From positions 3,286,001-3,350,000 of the forward strand of contig JAPYXD010000680.1 in NCBI GenBank assembly GCA_030998225.1: 64,000 nucleotides of DNA. The letters run 5' to 3'. A program made the translations under genes and the position numbers. The notes below the pieces were generated by a model. That model worked only from the letters and a program-made list of their open reading frames with translations, did not search any database and was not told where the DNA came from. This document shows positions 10,226 through 22,019 of the stretch, in pieces; the stretch's first letter is position 1, and each line of letters starts with the position of its first letter. Source of the DNA: Diplolepis rosae (Eukaryota; Arthropoda; Insecta; Hymenoptera; Diplolepididae).

Positions 10226-10997
10226 GGTTCAACATCTATGACATTCTCATTATATAAGAAGGTATTAGTTTTATGTGGAAAATCCCTTTTGGAATTTTAA
10301 ACAGACACGTAGTTTTCGTTTTAATTGTAAAAAACGTTATTAAAAATGAAAAATTCGATTTTGCACCAAATCTTTGCGAGGTATGGGAAAAAATTTAGGA
10401 AAGAAAATTGTTTGTTCCATAAAGATCATCAAATTAGCTTGTGACTTTTTTTCATAAGAGTTATATATTTCCATTCATCAAAAACGTTTTCATGAAATTA
10501 AAAAATTCAATTTTACCTCCAAAATATACTAGATACGAAAAAAATGTTATAAAAAAAATTCTTTATTTCGAAGAGATCTACAAATTTCCTATTAACCATT
10601 TTTTAATAGAAGTTAAATTTTTTATTTATTAATGAAAAATGTTATTAAAAACCAAAATTTTTGTTTTCCAAAAAAACCATATGAGATACGTACACAATTT
10701 TCCAAACAAAATTTTTCATTTCAAGAAAATATACATATTTACTTCTGAGCACTTCTTGATCGGACATGTAGTTTTTGTTTTAATTGTAAAAAACGTTTTC
10801 AAACATAAAAATTTCGATTTTTCACCAAATCTATGCGAGATACGTAAAAAAACGTAAAGAAATAAAATTGTTCGTTTTGAAAAGAACTATAAATTAACTT
10901 CCAACTATTTTTTCATAAGTTATATCTTTTCATCATTCATTCATCAGTCATTTTCATGAAATTCAAAATTAAATTTTCCTGCCAAAATATACGAGAT
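10226..10997 (-). repeat. Satellite monomers of the composite repeat, diverged copy
   Basis: It opens with the family terminus ACATTCTCATTATA and GAAGGTATTAGTTTTATGTG at about 10230-10280. About five degenerate 150-165 bp monomers follow. Each runs through a GTAGTTTTCGTTTTAATT-like phrase, an AAAATATACGAGATACGAAA-like phrase, then a GATCTACAAATT-like phrase. The microsatellite and GC-rich module are missing. Confidence 0.65.
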
Positions 10998-12102
10998 ACG
11001 GAAATACGCAAAGTAGGTCTGGAGGGGTAAAACAGTTCATGTGTAAAATACGTGGACGAGAATCATGAACAGCTGTCGAAATTGATTGAAAATTGCTACT
11101 TGGGGGTTGTCGAAGGCACTGGATTGAAATGTAGCATAATAAATCCAAAATAGCGGAAAAAATGTAAAAGTGGTCCAATTTTACTAAAAATTGGTACTTA
11201 GGGGTTTTGAGTGGCTTTGACTTAAAATCTAAAAGATAAATTCTAATAGAACAATATTTTACAATTTCAACAAAGTTTGAAATTTCGAATTTTTGAATTT
11301 ATATCTCAGATTTGAAGTCAGTGCCCTCGGAAACTCCCAAGTCGGAAATTTCAACCAAGCTCGATAGATGTACATTCTGAAGGAAAATTAAACGTAGTAT
11401 GTAATTTTGAACGTTAATTTCCGTTTCATTAAGTTAAAATACATAAGAGCTTTGTTTAATTTACCGCTAACTCTCTTTTTTGATCCGTTATAGCGAGTAG
11501 TAAAAATAGTAAATGGACTATTTATCGCTGAACACATGAAAGAGCATTTTTGAAACGCTAATTAAAATAGATGTTTTTTTCAAAGAAGAATTTTTTATTT
11601 GCTAGGTTCGCAATGTAAAGGCTTGAAGTAGAATGTGGTAGAGGTTGATGTTGAAATTAAGTTAGCAAACTGTGTCTCGTACAAAATTAATTCAATTCAA
11701 GGGAAGCCGCTGATCAAATAAAATAGCTCAACCAGAGTTGTAAAGGTTTCTTACACTTATTCGGATAAAAGATCAGGTCATAAGATCAAATAAGAGAAAC
11801 AAAATTTATCCTGTCAAGTAAAAATCATATTTTGGCAGAAAATCTTGGCAATATTAAAAATATGGAAAAAATCTCAGGTTTTTGATAATAATTTTTTTCA
11901 TTTTTAAAATACAACATGAGGGACCCAGTATTGTTAATATCAAAATAGCAAAAAAAAACGCAAAGATCATTTAATTTCCATAAAACTCATTTTGAATTCG
12001 AATTTTGGACTTTAGCATCGAAAAGAGCTTTACGGAATCTTTATAATATGAGTTTCATGGGAATTGAATGACATTTGCATTCTTTCCATCACTCCGAAAT
12101 TT
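10998..12102. other. Unassigned AT-rich DNA
   Basis: No gene, RNA or recognised repeat. Near 11150-11340 there are weak echoes of phrases such as TTGGTACTTAGGGGTTTT that may be very old repeats. Confidence 0.45.
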
Positions 12103-13689
12103 CCTGCTGGAAGTAAAGAGATAGAAATCCTATCACTTTTAATCGCTTTCTATCTCTTAGATAGAAAGAAATAAGGAAAATTTATCCCTCGTATATTTAC
12201 CTGTATCTCTTTCTATCCATCGTCTATGCTCACTTTTATCTCTTTCTATCTATTTGTCAATTCGAATCCACGCCTATTTCTTAAATCCCGTTTTCTTCAT
12301 CTCTGTCTATTCTTCGTATATCCACCTATATATGTTTCTATCCCTTGTCTATCCATCTCTATTTCTTTATGCCTCTTTGTTAATCCAGATTTATGCCTAT
12401 CTCTTTCTATCTCTTTTTCAATCCAAATTCACGGCTATATCTTTCAAACCCGTTTTCTTTATCTCACTCTATTCTTTGTACGTATACCTATATTTGTTTC
12501 TATCTCTTGTCTATCCACATCTATTTCTTTATATCTCTTTGTCAATCCAGATTGATGTCTATCTTTTTCAACGCCATTTTCTTTATCTCAGCCTAATCCT
12601 CATCTATCCACTTGTATCTATTTTTATCTCTTTTCTATTCACCACTATCACTTTCTATCTCTTGTTTATCCAAATTTACATATATCTTTGAATCCTCTTC
12701 TCCTAATTTCTGCCTATCTTTCGTATATTGACTTATATGTTTTTCTATCTTTTTACCAATCCAAATTCACGGCTGTATCTTTTAATGTTCTTCTCTTTAT
12801 TACAATATATCCCTTATCTATTTACCTCTATCACTTTCTATCTCTTGTATATCTCTTTGTAAATCCAGGTTCACACTTATCTCTTTTTTTTGGATTGATG
12901 AAGGGATAGAAGAAGTTAGATGGGATAGTCGAGAAATAAACATGGATAGCGAAATGTATCTCATGAGTAAGATCTAGATTTTTCACACTTATCTTATGTT
13001 CTATCTGAGTTCAGTACTCTCTAAATTTGAATCAGTCAAAATCTACTGATTGTCAGTGAAATTTTACTGATTAAAATAGCTCAAAAGAGGTTACTGTAAA
13101 TCAGTCAAATTCCACTTATTATTTCAGTGAAAATTGACTGATTTGACAGTGAAAATTAACTGATTTAACAGTGTAAAATATTTTTTCACTGATGAATCAG
13201 TGAAATAGGCAAATCACTGATTCAATCAGTGAAAATTTGACTGATTCAGGTTTAGAGAGTAGACTAAGCGTTTGGCAATATATCGATACGTGCGTGGTTA
13301 GGGTTCGAGCCTCGCTACATGCTGATTTTTCAGTGTTATACGTTAGCGAAAAATTTAGAATTTTGGTTATGTACAAAGTAACGTATTTATAAAATTGTTA
13401 AATATATTTTAAGGGTATGAAAATCAACAAGTTCGAAACGAAAGATCGAGAAGGGAATAGACCGGACGTAGGGATAGACTGAAGATGGGAAGGGATAGAT
13501 ATTCTAGAACAAGAGATAAACTGAGGGATAGAAAGAGATAGATATTCCTTGGCATCGTGGAGATAACTTTGGAGATAGAAAGTCATAGCGTTTTGGGACG
13601 CAAATCCGCTACTTAGAAGAGATAGAAAAGGTTATATCTCTTTCTATCCCCTTGTTTCTATCTTTTTTTATCTTCTTACTTCCAGCAGG
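12103..13689. mobile_element. Polypyrimidine/polypurine foldback element, copy 1
   Basis: The ends are inverted: CCTGCTGGAAGTAAAGAGAT on the left and the complement ending ACTTCCAGCAGG on the right. The left arm (about 12140-12890) is almost pure CTATCTCTTTCTATC-like pyrimidine with a loose higher-order period of about 160 bp; for example, the phrase CCRTTTTCTTYATCTC recurs. The right arm (13420-13680) is its purine counterpart with GATAGAAAGAGATAG words. Open frames of up to 145 codons in the left arm are low-complexity artefacts. An ATCAGT MITE is nested in the right half. Confidence 0.75.
13017..13259 (-). mobile_element. ATCAGT-rich MITE, copy 2
   Basis: Complete ends CTCTCTAAAT and ATTTAGAGAG-like (GTTTAGAGAG), flanked by TA on both sides (13015-13016 and 13260-13261). 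243 bp. It is inserted into the foldback element at 12103-13689, so it is younger than that host element. Confidence 0.9.
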
Positions 13690-14461
13690 GTGGGCCACAT
13701 TAAGTTTGCCATATTTAATTTTTCTTTCAGAATCCAAAATAGAAGAATGAAAAATTTCATTGGATCAACTTCTACAAAAATCAGGTTATCAGTAAATTAA
13801 ATATGAGTTCAGAGTATGTTAACATGTTCTACGTAAAATTCCCAAGTTTGAATTTTTCCCATTTATTTAAAAAATCTTTTGTTTAAATGAATGATGTACC
13901 ATGCACTGCGAATGTATGAATACGCAAATACGCCATCTGCATTTTCACATAAAGACTCAACGATGAAATGCTTGAACATCTGCGTCGAGTTCGATTAAAT
14001 ATTGAACGTATGTAAAATGAAAGTGATCATCATAAATGGTGAGCGTTATGGTTATGGGAAATGTACTCTGCTGTGGTGTTTTTCGTTTAAGCAGTGATAC
14101 ACGATTTCTGAATATTATGGTATAAACCGTAACCTAGTAACGATGATCGTACAGAATGTTGCTTATATCGTAACACTTTTATCTCCCAAGTCCATTATTC
14201 ACGTAGAATGAATTTTGCTCGCTTCCGAGTTCAACAGCATAAACCAAGGATGTTTAGAGTAGTAAAGTTGCGGATTTTATCCAAAGGTGTTTTCATGAAA
14301 TTATTTTATCAAATTACACAATTAGAGAAAATCTCAACAAATTTAGTTGAAATTTCGTACAACTGTCGTGGTTGAGTAGATTGACGATCAAAAATTGAAA
14401 ATGGATTGAATGGGAAGTGGTTGAATTTTAAGAAAGTTCTAACAGCCCTGTTAAACTCGCA
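13690..14461. other. Unassigned AT-rich DNA
   Basis: No gene or repeat recognised. Confidence 0.5.
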
Positions 14462-15560
14462 GTTTTCTATCTTTTTCTAACCTCAAACTATTTGTAAATT
14501 TTTTCCTACCTTTCGCCTATCAATATTTTTCTATTAACCATTTAATCAAGTCAGATCTATTCTATACTTTTATTTATCTCTAGTCAGATAAATCTTTATG
14601 AACTCTACTTCTATCCGAGTCTATCCCCAGCCTGTTGATCTTCTTCTATCTCTTTATCCGTCTGCAGTCTCTTTCAACCTCTCGAAACCAAACTTTTTAT
14701 CTAATTCTATTTTTAGTGTATCTACAATATTTTAATACTTTATCATCTTATTAGGAGCTTATAATTATTTCTATCATTTTCAATCCTATAATATCAACCA
14801 AACTGTGTTCTCAGTCTATCAGCATCAATCTGTTTTATGTCTTCAACAATCTGGTAATTATTTCCTGCTTTATTGCCAATTTCATCGAGCCTATTCCTTT
14901 CTATTCCTATGCTTATTCACGTTAATCTTTTTCTATCTTTTTAAAATCTCATTATTTCTTTTGAAACACAGTTTTTCTATCACAATGTATCCGCTGCACA
15001 TCTACACCAAAACTTTCCTATCTCTTTTGCAATCTATCTTTTCATTTGTTTACAATTGAACCAATTATTTTAAAACCTAGTATTTCTAGACATAAATTTA
15101 TCCGCTACCTATCTACGCCAATATTTTCCTATCGCCTTTACAATCCATCTCTATCCTTTTAAATTTCAGTTGTTTCATTTTTTTGTAATGCCAACTTATC
15201 TACATTGGAACTTACGAAAAAAATAGAAAAAGAATAAAATGGTCACCTGGAGGATAGATTAATAAGGCAGATAGACTCATAAGTAGAAAAGTTTTGACAA
15301 TTGTTATGAATGGATAGAATCAGGGATAAAAACAGATGGACATTCCTGACCACGATGCATAGGATAAAAGGTAGAAAAAGAAAGGGCCAAAATTGTAAAA
15401 TTGATAGAATTACATCTTTAAAAGATAGACCTCATTTGACTGAATTAATAGGATAACGGATAGAAAAAATAAGAAAATGCATAGAATAGTGGATAGAAAT
15501 TGATAGAAATAGAGAGATTTAAAGTGTATACGTGGAAAGGATAAAAAAGCTCTATACTTT
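14462..15560. mobile_element. Polypyrimidine/polypurine foldback element, copy 2
   Basis: A left arm of TTTTCTATCTTTTTCTAACC-like pyrimidine DNA (14462-15200) faces a right arm of GGATAGAA/GATAGAAATTGATAG words (about 15215-15560). The family relation to 12103-13689 is clear from the strand asymmetry and words. The CCTGCTGGAAGT ends are not preserved, so the limits are approximate. Confidence 0.6.
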
Positions 15561-16308
15561 TGAATCGCTACATTTTTTTTCAATCAGTCAATTTTTATAA
15601 TAACAGGTTGATATTTTTGTTTCGATAATAGCATAAAATATATCACATAAATGTCAAATTTTGATATTTTTGGAAAATATTAATAACTCTGAAAATAATT
15701 AACATCTTTTAAAGTTTTTGGTCTGATTTTGAAGGTAAATCTTCATAGTATTTTGGTAACTAATTCAGATATTTTTAGAATTTTTCCCTTGGATTCTACC
15801 CTGGGATGAATCATAATAGAAAAAAGTCGTAAAATTTAAAAAATGTTTATCTTCTCACAGGAATTTTCCGTAAATCAATGTATATCATATTTTAATAAAA
15901 TTTAAGAATATCTATGAAAATATTAATATTTAGGATTTTTTCAATTAATATATAGAGTACAGTCTTTATTTAAAACTTGACGTTCTTGCAATATATTGCA
16001 AAATTATGTAAAACACACAAAACTTATTATTTAAAAATTATAAGTCTACGCGAGAAAAAAATAGAAAGAGAAAAATATCAGTGAAGGGATCTGTATCTTA
16101 ATTCAGAGTTAAACTCAAACTCAAGTTCCAGACTTTACTCGACGCCTCGTAGCTTATGGAAGATTAGCTTTAGCTCACTTATCACCACTTAAGCTTGGTT
16201 ACCAAAAACTTGCTGGGAATTTCAAATCCTAGTGCGATTTCTAGTTAGCTGCCAATTTATTTTGATGATTGAGTTACAGGAACGTTTGATGCCGAAAAAT
16301 TTAATGTA
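15561..16308. other. Unassigned AT-rich DNA
   Basis: Very AT-rich with no gene. The part near 16080-16260 is less AT-rich and may be unique DNA. Confidence 0.45.
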
Positions 16309-16580
16309 CTCTCTAAATCTGAATCAGTCAAATTTTCACTGATTGAATCAGTCATTTGCCTTTTCACTGATTCATCAGTGAAAAATTAATTTTCACATTT
16401 AAATTAGTTAATTTTTACTGATCCATCAGTGAACAAATTATTTTTCATTGTCAAATCAGTCATTTTTCACTGAAATAATCAGTGAAATTTGACTGATTTA
16501 CAGTAACCTCTTTTTAGCTATTTGAATCAGTCAAATTTCACTGATAATCAGTAGATTTTGACTAATTCAAATTTAGAGAG
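16309..16580 (+). mobile_element. ATCAGT-rich MITE, copy 3
   Basis: Both ends intact (CTCTCTAAAT...ATTTAGAGAG), TA on both sides, 272 bp. The interior alternates CACTGATT and AATCAGTG words, so most of the element can pair with itself. Carries the block CAGTAACCTCTTTTTAGCTA near the right end. Confidence 0.9.
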
Positions 16581-17304
16581 TAAGCTCACATTCCTCTGTA
16601 CTCATTCAATTATTCAACTATTAAATTTAAATGCATGCTAAACAGTGAGGAAAAATAGATTGACTGCTATAGTATCGAAAAACAGCTCTAATTACCGAAC
16701 GTTTGCACTGGTTAAACAATTTTTCATTTAACTTCATATACAGGAATATGAAAACGATTGTATATAACATGTGTGTAAAACTCAATATACTCACATGTAA
16801 AAATCCATTTAATATATGCGAAAGCCATGAAAAAATATTGCTTCTAAGTTTCATGGTATATATGCATATTTAAACTTTAGTATGCGGTTAAATCATGTTT
16901 AATGTGAATGTACTATAAACTAGTTTTCATATACCTATAAATTAAGCTTTAATACATATTTATTTGAAATTACTACATGAAAAAATCTTAGAACGTTTTT
17001 TCTGACGATTCAAATGAAATTTATTCACACTTGGGAAAAATTGTATTCATCTATCTTTAAATGGTGAATTTGACTAATTCGATTCAATGACTCTCTTCTA
17101 GCTAATTAATAAGATTATTAAATCGAACTCACAAATAAGTCAAAATAAACTATTTAAATAGCTAGAATATAGTTACTGAATACAATTAGTAAAAAAGCTA
17201 CTAATCAAAATTAAAAGGATGAATAATATTACTAACTAAATTTCAATTTTTATTAACTATAACTTCATTTGATTATTTTTTTGACATAAAAAAATAAATG
17301 CATG
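16581..17304. other. Unassigned AT-rich DNA
   Basis: No gene or element recognised. Confidence 0.5.
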
Positions 17305-17608
17305 CACGCAGAAAAAAGATCAGTAAAATTTACAGGAAGTTCGGTACTTATTTGTACGACATGACTTTTCAGTAAATTTTACCAGAAGTTGAGTTCAATT
17401 AACAGATTTTCTGTACGTTTCACTCAGCGCCCAGTAAAATCTACTGAATACGAAAAAATCCGAGTTAAGTTGATTGTACTGTACGCTAAGTAAATTGTAC
17501 AGAAAATCTGTTGATTGAACTCAACTTCTTGTAAAATTTACTAAAAAGTCATGTCGTACAAATAAGTACCGAACTTCCTGTAAATTTTACTGATCTTTTT
17601 TCTGCGTG
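17305..17608. mobile_element. Nearly palindromic MITE with CACGCAGAAAAA ends
   Basis: Begins CACGCAGAAAAAAGATCAGT and ends with the complement. The arms extend more than 130 bp each with few mismatches, through GTTCGGTACTTATTTGTAC and AACAGATTTTCTGTAC. Both flanks are TG (17303-17304 and 17609-17610), consistent with a 2-bp duplication. 304 bp, non-coding. Confidence 0.85.
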
Positions 17609-18708
17609 TGGTTTGAACTTTCATTTAATAAAAATTTTTCAAATAACTTTCTCAAATTCGTTAAATAAAGATTTAAAAACTTGCTAAACAAATTTTTTTA
17701 GTGCACTCAGAAAAAGTTTTTTTTTCTAAAACAGAATACCATTAAATCGAAGAAAAATATACATTGACTAATGATGAAAAAAACTTTGGTTCATTTTTCG
17801 GTTTGGTATAGTTTTAAAATCAACTCGTAATACAGATTTTCTGTCTATAACAAGCTAGTTTTTCCTTTATAAAAATTCATGCCCATGAATGAATGCAAAT
17901 TCAATACATTAAATAAATTTATTATATTTATAAAAAGTAGAGCATTGTAAAAAAATTCATTGTATTTTCGAATACAAAATAAATTCAAAGGATTGTGTCA
18001 GATTAACCCGACATGTTCCAAAGGATAATCTCGTTTATGTTATCGTGACTTGATTTCGATTCCGCCAACTATAGAAAACGATGGCAATAATTTCAGACTC
18101 CACTTCAACTCTGGCCAAGTTTCAAATTCGCTTCCAGTTGCCATCCTCATCACTAAAAATGCAGTCGATGAACTCACTTAAAATTATTTTTTGGCGCGCA
18201 AATTAATCCCGAAAACAAGAAGGTGTAGTTGCGTACAAAGTCTCAATATAGGCACTACCATATATTATATAATAGTATATTAATATATAGTAAAGTGGGA
18301 TGCTCAAAAGCATAAATCAAAACTCGTGAGCTCGTTTGGTTAAAAGTAAAGGCCATTACAGCACGCGATCGAAATTCACTACGAAAATCCGGCGGTCTCT
18401 CGTCATACACGTATTTTATGTCATTATCGAATACCAGGACAGATAATGGACAGTAATTTTAGTGGTAAAACGTTCAACCCAACAGCGGCAGAATGTAGTG
18501 CTTATATTTAAATAAACTACGTTAAGAACCGCAATTCCCGATCAAACTAATTTAGCGTTGGAATTGAATTATTTGATTTTACATTTTCCTTGATTTCTAA
18601 TAGACCTCATCATTTTATTAGATTATCAAACTCGATTTTATTTCCCTACTAAAATAAACTCTTAGTAAGCTTCTACACGTCAATCTTCTTCTCTCATCTT
18701 ATTATCCA
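17609..18708. other. Unassigned AT-rich DNA
   Basis: No gene recognised. The part around 18000-18200 and 18340-18440 is slightly more GC-balanced and repeat-free, so it may be unique host DNA. Confidence 0.45.
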
Positions 18709-19103
18709 CACGGAGAAAATAGATATTCAGGATCAATATCTAGATATTCACACTGTTAGAAGTGTTCGAAAATTTATAAAATTTTTATGTTAGAAAGGTT
18801 ACGTAAAATTTGACGATATTTACGATGTTTTTCTCCTTAAATCGGAAACTGTGAAAAACCACTGTTTCGAATGTTATAAGTCTTACAGATAGAAATCAGT
18901 GGAATTTATCTGATTCTACCAGGGATAGCCACTAGTTAATTAGTGAAATATACTGTTCGACAGTGAAATTCACTGGCCAACCAGTAAGTTTCTCTAGTGA
19001 TTTCAGATCAATTTCACTGATTCTGCGTGGAAGACTTATAACATTCGAAACAGTGGTTTTTCACTGTAAATCAGTGAGTTTTTACTGATTCATATTTAGA
19101 GAG
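18709..19103. mobile_element. Mosaic of CACGGAGAAAA end, perfect hairpin and ATCAGT-type end
   Basis: The left part opens with CACGGAGAAAATAGATATTC, the terminus of the CAC...GAGAAA family. Bases 18853-18884 are an exact reverse complement of 19031-19062 (32 bp). The region between is full of CAGTGAAA/TTTCACTG words, and the right edge reads ATATTTAGAGAG like the ATCAGT MITEs. It looks like two related families recombined or nested. Confidence 0.6.
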
Positions 19104-19456
19104 TTGAGTAAAGGTATCTTAAAATTGTGAAAAATGTACTGAATTTTTAAAAAATTTTCTTAATATTATGAAACTCAACTGAATTTTCATAAAATGTATC
19201 TTAAAACTACCAAGCGGTAAGAGAATTTTTATAAAATTTATCATAAAATTATGAAACTGTAACAAAATTTTCAGATAGATGTAACTGCATAAAACTTCAC
19301 TAACTCAAAACGTGAAATTATTCCTGTTACAAGTTTCATAATTTCCAGATACAAGTGTCAGAATATTTAACACTTTGTAACTGAAAACTAAGAAATTGTT
19401 AATTAAATTTACTAAAAACTAACTGGATCTTCTGGAATTCTATATTAATTTCACTA

Positions 19457-19669
19457 CTCTCTAAATCTGAATCAGTCAAATTTTCATTGATTCATCAGTG
19501 AAAAATTTTTTTCACTGTTAAATCAGTTAATTTTTACTGTCAAATCAGTCAATTTTCACTGAAATAATCAGTGAAATTTTACTGATATACAGTAACCTCT
19601 TTTTAGCTATTTGAATCAGTCAAATTTGACTGATAATCAGTAGATTTTGGCTGATTCAAATTTAGAGAG
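19457..19669 (+). mobile_element. ATCAGT-rich MITE, copy 4
   Basis: Ends CTCTCTAAAT/ATTTAGAGAG intact, TA on both sides, 213 bp. Shorter than its relatives through loss of left-half internal words. Confidence 0.9.
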
Positions 19670-19747
19670 TATAAACTATTGTATAACTGAATAAAACTCC
19701 AGTCACGTGTTTTGGGAAATTACGGTGGAAATTTCTAACAGTGCAAC

Positions 19748-19899
19748 TATGTGACACGCATCTTATATATTCGGTTGTAATATCTAAGACATTCATGTTA
19801 ACCTATTTCAAAATTTTAGACATTAAAGCTGGATATCTAAATCTTACATCTGAATATATAAAATGCTTGACATATAGTTGAATATCCATTTTTCTCGTG
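19748..19899. mobile_element. Truncated member of the CAC...GAGAAA MITE family
   Basis: The right end GAATATCCATTTTTCTCGTG and the internal phrases CATCTTATATATTC and GTAATATCTAAGA match the element at 35917-36135. The left terminus is missing. Confidence 0.6.
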
Positions 19900-19904
19900 C
19901 AAAA

Positions 19905-20690
19905 CAAATCTTTTCTATCTCTCTTACATTTTCATGATAAGAGGAGGTATTGATTTTACGTGAAAAATCTTTTGTCGTCTGCAGGCACGATAACCTTTGA
20001 AAAATTTTTTGGCTCGATTGCGCTTTGGCACACTTCTTGAGGACCCAAAAAGAAAGAACGAATTCGTTAATCAGCGATTTTTGATCAACGGTTCGGGTTT
20101 TATACATCAAAAACGTTTTTCTACAGATCAAAATTTAAACTTTCCCGCCAAAATATACGAGATACGGAAAAAATGTTTGAAAAAAAATTCTTTATTCCAG
20201 GAAAAATTACAAATTTGCTTCTGACCATTTGTTCATAGGAGTTATATCTTTCTTTCTATTAACAAAAAATGCTATTAAACATAAAATTTGCTTTCCAAAA
20301 AACTATACAAGATACGAAGAAAATGTTAGGAACAAAGTTGTTCATCTAAAAAAGATATACAAATTCACTTCAGACCATTTTTCGACCGGACACGTAGTTT
20401 TCGTTTAAATCGTAGGAAACATTATCAAAAATGAAAAATTCCACTTTGCACAAAATCTATACGGAATACGAAATATACAAACGATTTTTTTTGTTCGCTG
20501 TATACCGATAGTTAACCGACTTGGTTTCGCTTTGCGTGCAGGAAAATTTTAAGTTTGTTTTAATTATCCTCACACTTAAAATTTCACCGCACCGGTGCGG
20601 AAAAATCAACTTTTCGTACGCAAAATGATACCATCAAGGCTAACTTTTGATGTATGACGTACAAAAAATATGTTAAGATACAAAATTGTT
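19905..20690 (-). repeat. Satellite monomers of the composite repeat, diverged copy
   Basis: Starts with a worn terminus (TTTTCATGATAAGAGGAGG, then GTATTGATTTTACGTG). It continues through degenerate 150-165 bp monomers containing AAAATATACGAGATACGGAA and TATACAAATTCACTTC. A small MITE-like segment (20500-20657) interrupts it. Confidence 0.65.
20500..20657. mobile_element. Small MITE-like segment in satellite, worn copy
   Basis: Worn inverted ends, with GTATACCGATAGTTAACCGA on the left, match the better preserved element at 23381-23572. Both share the interior phrase AAGTTTGTTTTAATT and sit in the same type of satellite context. Confidence 0.5.
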
Positions 20691-20900
20691 CGTTTCGAAA
20701 AGAAAAGGGTCCAACACTACAGAATTGATAGAATTACAGATATGAGCAGATAGAACTTATTTGTCTGAATTTATAGGATAGCGGATAGAAAAGAATAGGA
20801 AAATGCATACACTGGCGGATAGGAAATTATAGAAATTCTAAGAATTCAAAGTATTCACATGAAAGGCATAGAGGAAATCTATCCTCTCAAATCTATAAAT
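20691..20900. repeat. Purine arm of the foldback family, remnant
   Basis: GGATAGCGGATAGAAAAGAA and neighbouring GATAGAA words match the right arm at 15400-15500. No left arm is seen nearby. Confidence 0.55.
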
Positions 20901-21409
20901 TTTTATTTTTTCTTATCTTTGTACACAAAAATTTTTTCGCAAGTAAAAAAGCATTAAAAAAAAACTTACGGCAAAAGAGCTAATGGAGAAAAATGATAGA
21001 GAACAACGGCCAGTCTTAATTATTTTGCTCAACTGATCCTTCAGGAAGATTCACTACACTCCCTTACCTAACTTAATTATTTTCTCAAGCGCTTAAAGCA
21101 TCAAAAGCAAAAGCATGCCAGTTTTCTTGATTGCAGTCAGATACAAAAATCCAGTCAAACATTTTTTTTTTTGAAAAAATTAAAAAATTTATTTTTAGAG
21201 AATGATATTTAAAATTCAATTGCTTATATAGAAAAATATATATTACAAGGAATAAAATAAATATTTTTCGGTGAGAAAAATTTTATATAATTGTGTGAAG
21301 GATTTATATAATTTCCACTTTTGAAATAACAAGATTAATAGAAATAGAAAGTTTCCCTTTTATTTTTCATATTTGCATCCTTTTAAATCCATTTTATATT
21401 TGGATTTAA
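20901..21409. other. Unassigned AT-rich DNA
   Basis: No gene or repeat recognised. Confidence 0.5.
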
Positions 21410-22015
21410 GGTAGTTTTCATTCACGAAAATTAGACCTCGGGCAAATTAGGTAATTTTGCTCCCAAGAATAATATTATTTTTATTGAATGGCTATTATGA
21501 AAGAGAAAAGATTTTGTCCCAACTTTTTTTCTTATCGCTTCTTACCAAATTTTAAAAAATTATGCGATATAATAAATCACGAATCACTTTTTCAGAGAAA
21601 AGATTTCCCACAACTTCACCGTTTCTGATTTTTAGAAATAAAATCTTTAATGGCTGAAACCATTAAAAAACATTTTCCAAAACGAAATTTTTATAAACAA
21701 ATTGCTGAATTTGATAATTATTTATTCATTTTCGAAAATTGGAAATGGTTAAGTTGTAGGAAATCTTTTTCTTGAAAAAGTGATTTGTAATTTACTAAAA
21801 TCGCATAATTTTTTAAAATTTGGTAAGAAGCGACAAGAAAAAAAGTTGGGACAAAAATAAAATTTATTAATAAAATTATTTTTCTGTATTTCAAATTTTT
21901 TTCATGGAAATTAATCTTTTCTCTTCCAAAATAGCCCTTTAATAATAATATTGCTATTCCTGAAAGCAAAATTATCTATTTTTGCCTGAGGTCTAATTTT
22001 CGTGGATCAACTACC
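21410..22015. mobile_element. TTAA-flanked palindromic element (GGTAG family), copy 1
   Basis: TTAA on both sides (21406-21409 and 22016-22019). The ends GGTAGTTTTCATTCACGAAA and its inverse are followed by long complementary arms (ATTAGACCTC..., AATAATATT..., CTTATCGCTTCTTACCAAAT). The whole 606 bp folds back on itself. The 83-codon minus-strand frame inside is a by-product of the arm sequence. Confidence 0.85.
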
Positions 22016-22019
22016 TTAA

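Noticed and set aside
12226..12909. Overlapping plus-strand frames of up to 145 codons rich in F, L, S, I, Y
   Set aside because: They are translations of a polypyrimidine repeat arm, open in several frames at once, with no domain.
12254..13680. Possible CRISPR array from repeated CTATCTCTTTC words
   Set aside because: Word spacing is irregular, there are no conserved repeats with unique spacers, and the sequence is eukaryotic repeat DNA.
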